DNA of 64,000 nt from Candidatus Binatia bacterium (GTDB lineage Bacteria; Eisenbacteria; RBG-16-71-46; SZUA-252). Positions 53,358-63,728 of this stretch are shown here, in pieces. The stretch's first letter is position 1. Each line of letters begins with the position of its first letter. A program made the translations under genes and the position numbers. Location of the stretch: contig DASQJL010000042.1 in the NCBI GenBank assembly GCA_035631035.1, positions 1 through 64,000 of the forward strand. Direction: 5' to 3'. The notes below the pieces were generated by a model. It saw only the letters and a program-made list of their open reading frames with translations. It made no database searches and was not told the origin of the DNA.

Positions 53358-53888
53358 ATGCAGTGCCAGCTGTGCGGGAAGCGACCCGCGATCGTCCATT
53401 TCACGGAAATCGTGAACAACAAGAAGTCGGAATACCACGTCTGCGAGAAGTGCGCCGAAGAGCGGGGCTACAGCGTGCCCCTCCTGAAAACAAAGTTTTC
53501 AGTCGGCGATCTCCTCGCGGGCATGGTGGACCAGACCGGCGTCGGCGAGGAGGCCAAGGTCGGGCGCGTGCAGTGTCCGCGCTGCGGCATGGTCTATTCG
53601 AGTTTCCGGGAGACGGGCCGCCTCGGCTGCTCCGAGTGCTACGTGACGTTCCGCACCCAGCTCCGGCCGCTCCTGCGCCGGATCCACGGAAGCACGAAGC
53701 ACGTCGGCAAGGCGCCGCGGCGGGACGACGCGCGCACGAACCTGCGCCACGAGATCCAGCGCCTCCACGAAGAGATGCAACGCGCGATCGAGCGGGAGGA
53801 ATTCGAGACCGCCGCCAGCCTCCGCGACCAGATCCGCGCCATGGAAGGGCAGGAGACGACGGAGACGACCGGGGAGGGGGCGGCGTGA
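53358..53888 (+). CDS. mcsA: McsA-like zinc protein, activator of protein arginine kinase
   Basis: A 176-residue protein starting at ATG 53358 behind AGGAGGG. It has the McsA pattern: CQLC and CEKC, then CPRC and CSEC zinc pairs, and a C-terminal UVR motif (MQRAIEREEFETAASLRDQI). McsA stimulates the arginine kinase McsB. It is followed by mcsB (GTGA overlap) and clpC, as in Firmicutes, but no ctsR precedes it; lolD does. Confidence 0.92.
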   Translation: MQCQLCGKRPAIVHFTEIVNNKKSEYHVCEKCAEERGYSVPLLKTKFSVGDLLAGMVDQTGVGEEAKVGRVQCPRCGMVYSSFRETGRLGCSECYVTFRTQLRPLLRRIHGSTKHVGKAPRRDDARTNLRHEIQRLHEEMQRAIEREEFETAASLRDQIRAMEGQETTETTGEGAA

Positions 53889-54961
53889 AGCTGACCACGC
53901 TGGCGCGATCGCTGGGCCGCTGGCTGGACGGGACGGGGCCGTCGTCGGACATCGTCCTCTCCACGCGCGTCCGGCTCGCGCGCAACATGAAGGACGTCCC
54001 CTTCACCCACCGGGCGCGCGAAGAGCAGCTCGCGATGGTCTACTCCAGCGCGATCACCGCCGTGCGCAAGACGCCGCCGCTCGCGCACTCGTCGGCGTTC
54101 CAGATGCGCGATCTGACGCCGCTCGACCGGCAGTTCCTGGTCGAGCGCCATCTGATCTCGAACGATCTGGCCGACAACGGGAAGCTTCGCGGGCTGCTCG
54201 TGATGCCCGACGAGAGCGTGGCCGTGATGGTGAACGAAGAGGACCATCTTCGCCTGCAGGCGCTGGCGTCGGGGTTCCAGCTCCGCTCGGCCTGGGAGGC
54301 GGTCAACGCCATCGATGATGAATTGGCGCAGGACCTCGACTATGCTTTCAGCGACGAGCTCGGCTATTTGACGGCGTGCCCGACGAATGCGGGCACCGGC
54401 ATGCGCGCCTCGGTGCTGATCCACCTGCCCTCGCTCGTCCTGACCAAGCAGATCGGCAAAGTGCTCCAGGGCATCACGCAGGTGGGTCTCGCCGTGCGCG
54501 GCTTCTACGGCGAGGGCTCGCAGATCATGGGGAACTTCTTCCAGATCTCGAACCAGACGACGCTGGGTCAGAGCGAGCGGGAGACGATCGACAGTCTGGA
54601 GCGGGTGACGCGACAGATCATCGACTACGAGCAGCGGGCGCGGGACGAGCTGGTCAAGGACGCCCGCGTGCAGATCGAAGACAAGATCTGGAGGGCCTAC
54701 GGGACCCTGCGGCACAGCCGCGTGATCTCGTCCCAGGAAGTGATCAACCTCTCCTCGGCGGTGCGCTTCGGCGTGGCGCTGAACATGGAGGGGCTGACCG
54801 ACGTGCCGACATTGAACGAAATGTTGATCCGCACCCAGCCGGCGCACCTGCAGCTCTTCACGGGGCGCGAGATGGAGCAGCGCGAACGGAACGTGGTCCG
54901 CGCCGACTACGTCCGCCACCTCCTCGAAGGCGGCGGGGACGATGCGGTGCGCTCGAATTAG
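53885..54961 (+). CDS. mcsB: Protein arginine kinase McsB
   Basis: A 358-residue phosphagen-kinase-fold enzyme starting at GTG 53885 (GTGA). Seen: LSTRVRLARNMKDVPF near the N-terminus, VNEEDHLRLQ, CPTNAGTGMRASV (catalytic Cys) and RGFYGEGSQI. It phosphorylates protein arginines, marking proteins for ClpC-ClpP degradation in Bacillus. Its length matches Bacillus McsB. Confidence 0.95.
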   Translation: MKLTTLARSLGRWLDGTGPSSDIVLSTRVRLARNMKDVPFTHRAREEQLAMVYSSAITAVRKTPPLAHSSAFQMRDLTPLDRQFLVERHLISNDLADNGKLRGLLVMPDESVAVMVNEEDHLRLQALASGFQLRSAWEAVNAIDDELAQDLDYAFSDELGYLTACPTNAGTGMRASVLIHLPSLVLTKQIGKVLQGITQVGLAVRGFYGEGSQIMGNFFQISNQTTLGQSERETIDSLERVTRQIIDYEQRARDELVKDARVQIEDKIWRAYGTLRHSRVISSQEVINLSSAVRFGVALNMEGLTDVPTLNEMLIRTQPAHLQLFTGREMEQRERNVVRADYVRHLLEGGGDDAVRSN

Positions 54962-54985
54962 GGCGAGGCGGGAGGCTCGCAGCTG

Positions 54986-57403
54986 ATGCATGACAAGTTC
55001 ACGGAACGCGTGCGCAAGGTGATGTACCTCGCCCGCGAGGAGGCGGCCCGGCTCCAGCACGACTACATCGGGACCGAGCACCTTCTCCTGGGCGTCATCC
55101 GCGAAGGAGAGGGAATCGCCGCCACGGTGCTGAACAATCTGGGCCTCGACCTGGACGCCATCCGCCAGGCGGTCGAGAGCATGGTCGCCTCCACCGGAGG
55201 CACGCTCACGATCGGCGAGATCCCGTTCACGCCGCGGGCGAAGCGGGTGCTCGAGCTGTCGGTGGACGAAGCGCGCCAGCTCGGCCACAACTACGTCGGC
55301 ACCGAGCATCTCCTCCTGGGGCTGATCCGGGAAGGGGAGGGCGTCGCCGCGCGCGTCCTGCTCGAGCTGGGCGTGGACCGGAAGAAGGTGCGCGAGGAGA
55401 CCCTGAAGCTCCTGGGCGGCACGCCGTCGGCGTCGCAGCCGGAGCGCGAGGGGAAGGTCGAGACGCCGGCGCTGAACCAGTTCGGCCGCGACCTGACCGC
55501 CCTGGCCCGGGAGAACAAGCTCGACCCCATCATCGGGCGCGAGTCCGAGATCGAGCGCGTCATCCAGGTGCTCTCCCGCCGGAAGAAGAACAACCCGATC
55601 CTGATCGGGGAGCCCGGCGTGGGGAAGACCGCCATCGCCGAGGGGCTGGCCGAGCGGATCGTCGAGAACCGGGTCCCGGAGACCCTCAAGGACAAGCGGA
55701 TCGTTACGTTGGACCTCGCGGCGGTGGTCGCGGGTACCAAGTATCGCGGCCAGTTCGAAGAGCGCCTCAAGGCGGTCATGAACGAGATCCGGGAATCCAA
55801 GGACACCATCATCTTCATCGACGAGCTCCATACCATCGTCGGGGCGGGCGGCGCCGAGGGCGCCATCGACGCCTCGAACATGCTGAAGCCGGCGCTGGCG
55901 CGCGGCGAGCTCCAGTGCATCGGGGCCACCACGCTCGACGAGTTCCGGAAGTACATCGAGAAGGACGGGGCCCTGGAGCGGCGCTTCCAGCCGATCATGG
56001 TCGACCCCCCCTCGGTGGACGAGACGATCCAGATCATCATGGGGCTGCGCGACAAGTACGAGGCGCACCACGGCTCCAAGTACACGGACGACGCCATCGT
56101 CGCGGCGGTGAAGCTGGCCGACCGCTACATCAACGACCGCTTCCTCCCGGACAAGGCCATCGACGTGATCGACGAGGCGGGCGCCTGCGCGCGCCTCTCG
56201 ATGTCGGCCATTCCCTCCGAGGTGCGCGAGCTGGAGAAGCAGGTCGAGGAAGTGGCCAAGGAGAAGGAAGCCTCGATCCAGCAGCAGGAGTTCGAGAAGG
56301 CGGCCCGCTTCCGCGACAAGGAGAAGGAGCTCCGCGCGAAGCTCCGCGAGCACAAGAAGAACTGGAACGAGATCAAGCACGAGACCGAGGTCAAGGTGGA
56401 CGCCGACCTCATCGCGCAGGTCATCTCGCGCATGACCGGCATCCCGATCTCGCGCATCGAGGAAAAGGAATCGGAGAAGCTCCTCCGCATGGAGGAGGAG
56501 ATCCGGAAGTCGATCGTCGGGCAGGACGAGGCCGTCGCGGCCGTCTCCCGCGCCATCCGGCGGAACCGGGCCGGGCTCAGGGATCCGCGGCGTCCCATCG
56601 GCTCCTTCATCTTCCTCGGCCCGACCGGCGTGGGGAAGACCGAGCTGGCGCGCGTGCTCGCGCGGTTCCTCTTCGACGACCCGGACGCGCTCATCCGGAT
56701 CGACATGTCGGAGTACATGGAGAAGTTCTCGGTCTCGCGGCTGATCGGCGCCCCGCCGGGGTACGTGGGCCACGAGGAGGGCGGGCAGCTGACGGAGAAG
56801 GTCCGCCGGAAGCCCTACTCGGTGGTGCTCCTCGACGAGATCGAGAAGGCCCATCCCGACGTGTTCAACATCCTGCTCCAAGTGCTGGACGACGGGCAGC
56901 TCACCGACAGCCTGCGGCGCCGCGTCGATTTCAAGAACACGGTGCTGATCATGACGTCGAACCTCGGAGCCCGGCAGATCAAGGGGCAGCGCGCGCTGGG
57001 CTTCGGCGAGCGTACCGAGGACTCGACCTACGACAACATGAAGCGGACGATCCTCGAGGAGCTGAAGCGCAACTTCAATCCGGAGTTCCTGAACCGGATC
57101 GACGAGGCGATCGTCTTCCACCCGCTGTCGCGCCCGCAGATGGAGCAGATCACCGGCATCCTGCTGCAGCAGGTGTCCGAGCGGCTGCGCCAGAGCGGCG
57201 TCAAGGTCACGTTCGAGCCCTCGGTCGTCGACCTCCTCATCGAGAAGGGGTTCGACGCCGCGCTGGGAGCCCGTCCGCTCAAGCGCGCCATCCAGAAGCT
57301 CATCGAAGACCCCCTCTCCGAGCACGTGCTGCGCGGCCAGCTGAAAGAAGGCAGCGACGTGCTCATCTCCCGTGCCGGTGACGAGCTGACCTTTGCGTCC
57401 TGA
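54986..57403 (+). CDS. clpC: AAA+ unfoldase ClpC
   Basis: An 805-residue Hsp100 with a double Clp-N domain (1-150), D1 Walker [12 protein letters not shown] and D2 Walker [12 protein letters not shown], and a UVR-like coiled middle region ([20 protein letters not shown]) that is diagnostic of ClpC against ClpA/B. It unfolds substrates, including arginine-phosphorylated ones, for ClpP. The stop overlaps the bamA start by one base. Confidence 0.95.
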   Translation: MHDKFTERVRKVMYLAREEAARLQHDYIGTEHLLLGVIREGEGIAATVLNNLGLDLDAIRQAVESMVASTGGTLTIGEIPFTPRAKRVLELSVDEARQLGHNYVGTEHLLLGLIREGEGVAARVLLELGVDRKKVREETLKLLGGTPSASQPEREGKVETPALNQFGRDLTALARENKLDPIIGRESEIERVIQVLSRRKKNNPILIGEPGVGKTAIAEGLAERIVENRVPETLKDKRIVTLDLAAVVAGTKYRGQFEERLKAVMNEIRESKDTIIFIDELHTIVGAGGAEGAIDASNMLKPALARGELQCIGATTLDEFRKYIEKDGALERRFQPIMVDPPSVDETIQIIMGLRDKYEAHHGSKYTDDAIVAAVKLADRYINDRFLPDKAIDVIDEAGACARLSMSAIPSEVRELEKQVEEVAKEKEASIQQQEFEKAARFRDKEKELRAKLREHKKNWNEIKHETEVKVDADLIAQVISRMTGIPISRIEEKESEKLLRMEEEIRKSIVGQDEAVAAVSRAIRRNRAGLRDPRRPIGSFIFLGPTGVGKTELARVLARFLFDDPDALIRIDMSEYMEKFSVSRLIGAPPGYVGHEEGGQLTEKVRRKPYSVVLLDEIEKAHPDVFNILLQVLDDGQLTDSLRRRVDFKNTVLIMTSNLGARQIKGQRALGFGERTEDSTYDNMKRTILEELKRNFNPEFLNRIDEAIVFHPLSRPQMEQITGILLQQVSERLRQSGVKVTFEPSVVDLLIEKGFDAALGARPLKRAIQKLIEDPLSEHVLRGQLKEGSDVLISRAGDELTFAS

Positions 57404-59841
57404 TGCCTGACGCCATTCGAGCCGCGGCGCCCCGAAGGGGGGGCCGCGGTCTCGCGGCCCGCGCCGCGATCCCGTGCTTCGCGGCGCTTTTCCTGACGCT
57501 CGGACCCGGGACGCCCGGCGCGAGCGCCCAGATCGCCAACCCGCCCTCGTCCTCGCCGTTCGACACCACGTCGGCGCCCGCGACGCCGCTGCCCGAGCCT
57601 CCCGCGGCTCCGGCGCCGTCGCCCTCGGGTCCGGCGGTCGTCCACTCGGTCCGGGCCTCAGGCTTCGCCAACGTGGACTCCACCGTCATTCTCCGGACCT
57701 TCGGATTCAAGGCGGGCGATCCCTACGATCCCGCGGGCGTGCGCGCGGGCGTGCGGCGGCTCTTCGCGACCGGCCTCTTCACTGACGTGGACGTCCAGGA
57801 TGCCTCCACCCCCGCGGGGGTGGATCTGAACGTGCAGGTCAAGGAGCGGCTGCGGATCCAGGGCGTGCAGTTCAGCGGCGCGAAGAAGATCGAAGAGAAG
57901 ACGCTGAAGACCAAGATCACGGTGGCGACGGGGCAGCTGGTCGATCCGGGCACGCTGGAGCTCGACGCCCGGAAGATCCAGGACGCCTATGCCGACGAGG
58001 GCTACGGCCACGCGCGGGTCCACACGATCACGCGCCCCGCCGGCCCCGGCGCGGTCACGGTGATCTTCCAGGTCGAGGAGGGGGAGAAGGAGAAGGTGCG
58101 CGGCATCACCGTGCACGGCGCGAACACCCTCTCGGCCGAGGGCATCCGCAAGTCGATGAAGAGCCGGACGCCGGCCTTTCTGAAGAGCGGGACCTACAAG
58201 CCCTCCCAGATCGAAGACGACGAGACCAAGATCCGGCTGTACATGCGCAGCCGCGGATTCCGCGACGCCGACGTGGATTCGATCCGCGCGATCGAGACCC
58301 CCGACGGCAAGGGCGTCCTGCTCCACGTCTACGTGCGCGAGGGACCCCGCTACCGGTTCGGGAACGTGGCGTGGACGGGAAACAGCGCCGTGCCGCGCGC
58401 AGCGCTCGACATCGCGACGATGATCCGCCCCGGCACGCCGTACAACGAGAGCCAGGTCCAGAAGACGCTGGAGCAGGCCTACTCGCTCTACCAGGAACAG
58501 GGGTACCTCTTCCTCTCGATCGATCCCAAGTTCACCGACCGCGACTCGGTGGTGGACGTCGACTTCCAGGTGCAGGAGGGGAACCGCTCGCGCGTGGCCG
58601 ACCTGCGGATCGTGGGGAACACGCGCACCAAGGAGAACGTCATCCGCCGCGAGGCCTCGGTCCGCCCGGGGGACGTCTTCCGGCGCTCGGCCCTGATCCG
58701 CACCCAGCGGGACATCTTCGGCCTGGGCTATTTCCAGGACGTCAACGTGGACTACGAGCCGACCGGCGACAGCGCGGACATCCGGCTGACCCTGAAGGTC
58801 CAGGAGAAGCAGACGGGAACGGCCAGCGCCGGAGCGGGGTACTCCAGCCAGACCGGCGTGACCGGCTTCCTGGAGCTGGGACACAACAACCTGTTCGGCA
58901 ACGGCCAGAGCATCTCCGTCCGGCTCGAGCGGGGGAGCCACACCGGCAACATCGAGCTCTCCTTCACCGAGCCCTGGTTCCGGGACACCCCCCTCTCCCT
59001 GGGGGCCGACATCTTCAACACGCAGCGGGACCTCGACTTCTACGACCGGAAGGACGTGGGCGGAGGGGTCCGGCTGGGGCGGCCGCTGCCGTGGCCCGAC
59101 TACACCCGGGGCGTGATCGCTTACGATCTTCGGGACGTGACGCTGTCGAACATCCGGGCCGTCAGCCCGGGCGAGCCGTCGAACCTGGCCGAGCTTCGAA
59201 CGACCAAGTGGCCGCGCCGCGTGAGCAGCGTGACCCTGACCTTCACCCGCAACAGCACCGACAACCCCTTCTATCCGACGCGCGGCTCCCGGCTGAGCTG
59301 GGGAAACGAGATCGCGGGGGGCCTCTTCGGAGGGGTGGAGCACTACACGAAGGAGACCGTGGAGCTGCGGAATTTCAGCAAGCTGCAATCGCCGTTCACG
59401 TTGATGCTGCGGGGGAAAGCCGGCTTCCTGGCCGGGTCGACCGTGCCCGACTACGAACGCTTCCGGCTGGGCGGGACGACGGCGGACTACCTGCGGGGCT
59501 ATCCGGACTACTACGTGGTGCCGCGCGCGAACATCACGCGCGATCCGCTGACGGGGAGGGTCCTGGACCGCTACCCGGGCGGGCGCACGATGCTGATCCT
59601 GACCAGCGAGCTGCAGTTTCCGATCGCCGATCCGCTCCATGGCCTGCTCTTCTTCGAAGCGGGGAACACCTGGAATTCGACCCGCGACCTGGATCTCGGG
59701 GATCTCCGGAAGTCGGCGGGCGTGGGCGTGCGGCTCGAAGTGCCCGCTCTGGGTCGCGTCGGATTCGACGTCGGCTACGGATTCGACCGGGAAGAAGGGG
59801 GTCAGTGGGAGACCCACTTCCAGTTAGGCAACACCTTCTGA
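57403..59841 (+). CDS. bamA: Outer-membrane assembly factor BamA
   Basis: An 812-residue Omp85 protein starting at ATG 57403. Signal peptide (about 20-43), a Pro/Ala-rich lead (44-80), five POTRA domains (about 81-440; first VVHSVRASGFANVDS), then a 16-strand barrel with a conserved LRGYPDYYV loop and terminal QLGNTF ending in Phe. It inserts barrel proteins into the outer membrane. The operon continues with skp and lipid A genes. Confidence 0.95.
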   Translation: MPDAIRAAAPRRGGRGLAARAAIPCFAALFLTLGPGTPGASAQIANPPSSSPFDTTSAPATPLPEPPAAPAPSPSGPAVVHSVRASGFANVDSTVILRTFGFKAGDPYDPAGVRAGVRRLFATGLFTDVDVQDASTPAGVDLNVQVKERLRIQGVQFSGAKKIEEKTLKTKITVATGQLVDPGTLELDARKIQDAYADEGYGHARVHTITRPAGPGAVTVIFQVEEGEKEKVRGITVHGANTLSAEGIRKSMKSRTPAFLKSGTYKPSQIEDDETKIRLYMRSRGFRDADVDSIRAIETPDGKGVLLHVYVREGPRYRFGNVAWTGNSAVPRAALDIATMIRPGTPYNESQVQKTLEQAYSLYQEQGYLFLSIDPKFTDRDSVVDVDFQVQEGNRSRVADLRIVGNTRTKENVIRREASVRPGDVFRRSALIRTQRDIFGLGYFQDVNVDYEPTGDSADIRLTLKVQEKQTGTASAGAGYSSQTGVTGFLELGHNNLFGNGQSISVRLERGSHTGNIELSFTEPWFRDTPLSLGADIFNTQRDLDFYDRKDVGGGVRLGRPLPWPDYTRGVIAYDLRDVTLSNIRAVSPGEPSNLAELRTTKWPRRVSSVTLTFTRNSTDNPFYPTRGSRLSWGNEIAGGLFGGVEHYTKETVELRNFSKLQSPFTLMLRGKAGFLAGSTVPDYERFRLGGTTADYLRGYPDYYVVPRANITRDPLTGRVLDRYPGGRTMLILTSELQFPIADPLHGLLFFEAGNTWNSTRDLDLGDLRKSAGVGVRLEVPALGRVGFDVGYGFDREEGGQWETHFQLGNTF

Positions 59842-59857
59842 GACAAGAGGTTGGGAT

Positions 59858-60433
59858 ATGACTCGACATCCGGTTAGGGCTGGGGTACTCTGGGTCGCCT
59901 TGTGCGCCTCCCTCCTCGCGGCCCCCGTGGTCCGCGCGGCGGATTTGAAGCTCGGCTTCATCGATTCCGACCGGATCTTCCAGCAATACGAGAAGACCAA
60001 GACGGTCCAGGAGGACTTCAACCGCGAGGTCGCGGACATCTCCAAGACCGCCCGGGAGAAGAAGACGGAGATCGACGACCTGCAGCGCAAGCTGGATCAG
60101 CAGAGCCCGATGCTGAGCGAGGCGAAGCGGGACGAGCAGAACAAGCAGCTCCAGAGCAAGATCGGCGAGTACGAAGCGTTCGTTCAAGCCAACTGGGGGC
60201 CGAACGGCAGGATCTCCAAGCTGAACGAAGAGTACCTGAAGCCGATCATCGATCGCGTTCACAACATCGTGACCGTGATCGGTACCGACGAGGGGTATTC
60301 GCTGATCCTCGACGCGGCCGACGGCAACGTCGTGTTTGGAGACAAGTCGTACGACCTGACCGACCGCGTCTTGAGCTCGCTAAGGACGGAGGATGAGAGC
60401 GGAACCCCGTACCGCGGACGCAGCAGCCAGTAG
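59858..60433 (+). CDS. skp: Skp/OmpH periplasmic chaperone
   Basis: A 191-residue OmpH-family protein with signal peptide (about 8-27, ending VVRAAD), strand LKLGFIDSDRIFQQY, and long coiled helices (to about 110) forming the tentacle of the trimer. It escorts unfolded outer-membrane proteins. The conserved core ends near 175. It overlaps the lpxD start by 41 bases. Confidence 0.9.
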   Translation: MTRHPVRAGVLWVALCASLLAAPVVRAADLKLGFIDSDRIFQQYEKTKTVQEDFNREVADISKTAREKKTEIDDLQRKLDQQSPMLSEAKRDEQNKQLQSKIGEYEAFVQANWGPNGRISKLNEEYLKPIIDRVHNIVTVIGTDEGYSLILDAADGNVVFGDKSYDLTDRVLSSLRTEDESGTPYRGRSSQ

Positions 60434-61547
60434 CGGGGTCGACGCCCCGGTCCTCGCGGCCGATGGCCGCCCGGACCAGGGGATTGCCTCCCATTCCGGC
60501 AGACCCTCGATCCGGGCCACGCTCGACGTGCTGGCCCAGGTGGTCGGCGGCGTCGTCATCGGCGACGGCTCGACCGAGATCACCGGCGTCGCCGGGATCC
60601 GCGAGGCCCAGGAAGGGGATCTCACCTTTCTCGCCAATCCCCGCTACGAGCCCTATCTGGGGCAGACGCGCGCTTCCGCCGTCATCGTGGCCGAGGATCA
60701 TCGCGACCTCGGCAAGCCGCTCATCCAGAACGCCCATCCCTATCTCGCCTTCCTGAAGGCGGTCCGCTTCTTCCAGGGGGAGGAGGCCCGCCCCGAGCCG
60801 GGCATCCATCCCTCCGCCGTCCTCGCGGCCGACGCCTGCGTCGACGCCACCGCCTCGATCGGTCCCCACGTCGTGATCGAATCGGGCGCGCGCGTCGGCC
60901 CGCTGGCCTGGGTCGGACCCGGCTGCTACATCGGCGCCGGCGCTTCGATCGGCTCCGAGACGCGGCTCCATCCCAACGTGACCCTCCTCGAGGAATGCGT
61001 GCTGGGCGCGCGCGTGATCGTCCACTCCGGCGCCGTCATCGGCAGCGACGGCTTCGGCTTCGTGCGCGACGGCGACATCTATCGGAAGCTTCCCCAGGTC
61101 GGGAACGTGGTCGTCGAGGACGACGTGGAGCTGGGCGCCTGCGTCACGATCGACCGCGCCACCATGGGCACGACCCGGATCGGACAGGGGAGCAAGATCG
61201 ACAACCTGGTTCAGATCGCGCACAACGTGCAGATCGGCCGGAACTGCATCATCGTGGCCCAGGTCGGCATCTCGGGAAGCACTTCCATCGGCGAGAACGT
61301 GGTGCTGGCGGGGCAGGTCGGCATCGTGGGCCACATCGAGATCGGCGCCGGCGCGCAGGTGGGCGCCAAGTCGGGCGTCTCCAAGTCGGTGAAGCCGGGG
61401 GAGCGGATCTTCGGCTACCCGGCGCTTCCGGTGGGGCAGGCGAAGCGGATCGAAGCCTCCCTCCGGCACCTACCCGAGCTGATCCAGACCGTCCGCGCGC
61501 TCAGGCGCCGGATCGAGGAGCTCGAGGGGCAGAAGCCTTCCTCGTGA
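60393..61547 (+). CDS. lpxD: UDP-3-O-acylglucosamine N-acyltransferase
   Basis: A 384-residue LpxD. The left-handed beta-helix of hexapeptide repeats runs from about 130 to 325, with catalytic His in QIAHNVQIG. The N-terminal domain (about 40-120) carries VVGGVVIGDGSTEITG. It transfers the second acyl chain in lipid A synthesis. The start at ATG 60393 adds about 35 poorly conserved residues and may be slightly upstream of the real one. The stop overlaps lpxC/fabZ (GTGA). Confidence 0.94.
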   Translation: MRAEPRTADAAASSGVDAPVLAADGRPDQGIASHSGRPSIRATLDVLAQVVGGVVIGDGSTEITGVAGIREAQEGDLTFLANPRYEPYLGQTRASAVIVAEDHRDLGKPLIQNAHPYLAFLKAVRFFQGEEARPEPGIHPSAVLAADACVDATASIGPHVVIESGARVGPLAWVGPGCYIGAGASIGSETRLHPNVTLLEECVLGARVIVHSGAVIGSDGFGFVRDGDIYRKLPQVGNVVVEDDVELGACVTIDRATMGTTRIGQGSKIDNLVQIAHNVQIGRNCIIVAQVGISGSTSIGENVVLAGQVGIVGHIEIGAGAQVGAKSGVSKSVKPGERIFGYPALPVGQAKRIEASLRHLPELIQTVRALRRRIEELEGQKPSS

Positions 61548-62878
61548 GCGCGCCCAACCAGCGGACCCTCGGCCGCACCGTCGCCTACGACGGCGTCGGC
61601 CTGCACACCGGCGCCGCCTGCCACGTCGAGTTCCGTCCCGCGCCACCGGGCACGGGAATCCGCTTCGTCCGCCTCGACCTGCCGGGCGCTCCCGAGATTC
61701 CCGTCGCGCCCCGCTACGCGCGCGCCGACACCGACCAGATGCGCCGCACCATCTTGAAGAACGATGGCGCGGAGGTGCACACGGTCGAGCACATCCTCGC
61801 CGCGATCGCCGGTCTCGAGATCGACAACATGGTGATCGCGCTCGACGCGCAGGAGCCGCCGGAGCCGCAGGACGGCAGCGCGCGGCCCTACGTGGCCCTC
61901 TTCCAGGGCGCGGGCATCGTCGAACAGCCGGCGGCGCGCCAGTACTTCCGCGTCACCGAGCCGGTCCAGTACGAGGAGGGGGGCGTGATCCTGGTCGCCC
62001 TCCCCCACGAGGGGCTCCGCGTCACGTTCACCATCGAGTACGAGAACGCCTACCGCGGCACGCAGTACGCCACGTACGACATCACCCCCGACACCTTCGT
62101 GCGCGAGATCGCGCCCGCCCGGACGTTCGTGCTGGAGCGCGACGTGGAACACCTCCGGTCGCGCGGCATGATCCAGGGGGGGACGCTTCAGAACGCGGTC
62201 GTGGTGCAGCCGGACGGCATCCTGAACCGGGAGCCGCTCCGCTTCGAGGACGAGTTCGTCCGCCACAAGATCCTCGATTTCCTCGGGGACCTCTTCCTCC
62301 TGGGACGCCCCGCGCGGGGCCACTTCCTCTCCGTGAAGTCGGGACACGCCACCAACGTGCGCTTCGTGCAGCGCCTGATCCAGGACCAGGAGCCGGGTAG
62401 CCTGATCCGCGGCATCGTCGGCAACGGCAACCACGGCCCGATCCAGCTCGACATCATGGCGATCCAGAAGATCATGCCGCATCGCTACCCGCTGCTCCTG
62501 ATCGACCGGATCCTGAGCCTCGAGGAGGACCGGGTGGTGGGCATCAAGAACGTGACGATCAACGAGCCGTTCTTCGCCGGGCACTTCCCGGGGCACCCGA
62601 TCATGCCCGCGGTGCTCATCATCGAGGCGATGGCGCAGTGCGGTGGCGTGCTCCTCCTGAACACGGTGGATCGCCCCAAGGACAAGCTGGTCTACTTCAT
62701 GGGAATCAACAACGCGAAATTCCGGAAGCCGGTGCGGCCGGGCGATCAGCTGCGATTCGAGCTGACCCTGCTCCGCCTGAAGCAGCGCATCTGCAAGATG
62801 GAGGGAAAGGCCTACGTCCATGGAGACCTCGTCGCGGAAGCAGAGCTCCTTTCCAGCATTGTCGAGCGCAATCCCTGA
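61544..62878 (+). CDS. lpxC/fabZ: Fused LpxC deacetylase - FabZ dehydratase
   Basis: A 444-residue two-domain protein starting at GTG 61544 (GTGA). LpxC part, about 1-295: zinc His in HTVEHILAA, catalytic QDGSARPYVAL, KILDFLGDL and KSGHATN. FabZ part, about 300-444: IMPHRYPLLLIDRI and FFAGHFPGHPIMPAV with active-site His and Glu. It joins the committed lipid A step with hydroxyacyl dehydration, known as a fusion in Bacteroidetes and related phyla. Confidence 0.95.
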   Translation: MSAPNQRTLGRTVAYDGVGLHTGAACHVEFRPAPPGTGIRFVRLDLPGAPEIPVAPRYARADTDQMRRTILKNDGAEVHTVEHILAAIAGLEIDNMVIALDAQEPPEPQDGSARPYVALFQGAGIVEQPAARQYFRVTEPVQYEEGGVILVALPHEGLRVTFTIEYENAYRGTQYATYDITPDTFVREIAPARTFVLERDVEHLRSRGMIQGGTLQNAVVVQPDGILNREPLRFEDEFVRHKILDFLGDLFLLGRPARGHFLSVKSGHATNVRFVQRLIQDQEPGSLIRGIVGNGNHGPIQLDIMAIQKIMPHRYPLLLIDRILSLEEDRVVGIKNVTINEPFFAGHFPGHPIMPAVLIIEAMAQCGGVLLLNTVDRPKDKLVYFMGINNAKFRKPVRPGDQLRFELTLLRLKQRICKMEGKAYVHGDLVAEAELLSSIVERNP

Positions 62879-63728
62879 AGCCGACCGGCTGACCGGCACG
62901 TGGGCCCGCGTGGCGGGCGCCGTCGTGCCGCTGCCGGAAGCGACGGATCGAAGCCGGCCCTCGATCCACCCGACGGCCCTCGTGGCCCGCGGGGCGGAGC
63001 TCGGGCCGGGCGTGGTGGTCGGGCCGTTCGCCTACATCGGGCCGCGCGTGGAGCTCGGGGCCGGAACGCGCGTCGGGCTGCACGCGATCATCGAGGGATG
63101 CACGACCATCGGACCCGGCTGCCAGATCCACCACGGGGCGGTGATCGGGAACATCCCGCAAGACTTGAAATTTCGGGGCGCTCCGACCCACGTGAAGATC
63201 GGGAAGGAAACCACGATCCGCGAGTACGCGACGATCAACGCCGCGACCGGAGAAGGGGAGTCCACGGTCGTCGGCGACAGCGTGCTCCTGATGGCCTACG
63301 CCCACGTCGCGCACAACTGCAACATCGGCAACGGCGTGATCCTGGCGAACTGCGTGAACCTGGCGGGCCACGTGCGCGTCGACGATTTCGCGACCATTGG
63401 CGGCATGACCCCCGTGCACCAGTTCGTGGCGATCGGCTGCCAGGCCTTCATCGGGGGCGCCTCGCGCGTGGCGCAGGACGTCCCTCCCTACGTGAAGGCG
63501 GCGGGCAACCCGCTCCGCGCGTGCGGGCTGAACAGCATCGGCATGGAGCGGCGCGGCATCCCGGCCGACGTGCGCCTCGAGATGAAGCGCGCCTACCGCA
63601 TCCTCTACCGCTCGCAGTTGAACGTGGGACCGGCGCTCGACCGGATCCTGCGCGAGCTCAAGCCGTATCCCGAGATCCATGAGTTCGTGGAGTTCGTGCG
63701 CTCGTCGGAGCGGGGCATCGCGCGGTGA
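62820..63728 (+). CDS. lpxA: UDP-GlcNAc acyltransferase LpxA
   Basis: A 302-residue hexapeptide-repeat acyltransferase. Conserved SIHPTALV begins near residue 48; catalytic His in YAHVAHNCNIG. ATG 62820 has GAGGGAAAGG upstream and overlaps the fused gene by 59 bases; GTG 62910 is a shorter alternative. It starts lipid A synthesis. The next gene overlaps by GTGA and is an oxidoreductase. Confidence 0.93.
   Translation: METSSRKQSSFPALSSAIPEADRLTGTWARVAGAVVPLPEATDRSRPSIHPTALVARGAELGPGVVVGPFAYIGPRVELGAGTRVGLHAIIEGCTTIGPGCQIHHGAVIGNIPQDLKFRGAPTHVKIGKETTIREYATINAATGEGESTVVGDSVLLMAYAHVAHNCNIGNGVILANCVNLAGHVRVDDFATIGGMTPVHQFVAIGCQAFIGGASRVAQDVPPYVKAAGNPLRACGLNSIGMERRGIPADVRLEMKRAYRILYRSQLNVGPALDRILRELKPYPEIHEFVEFVRSSERGIAR

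Noticed and set aside
53639-57325. Minus-strand open frame of over 1200 codons opposite mcsB and clpC
   Set aside because: McsB and ClpC on the plus strand are unmistakable; the antisense product is low-complexity.
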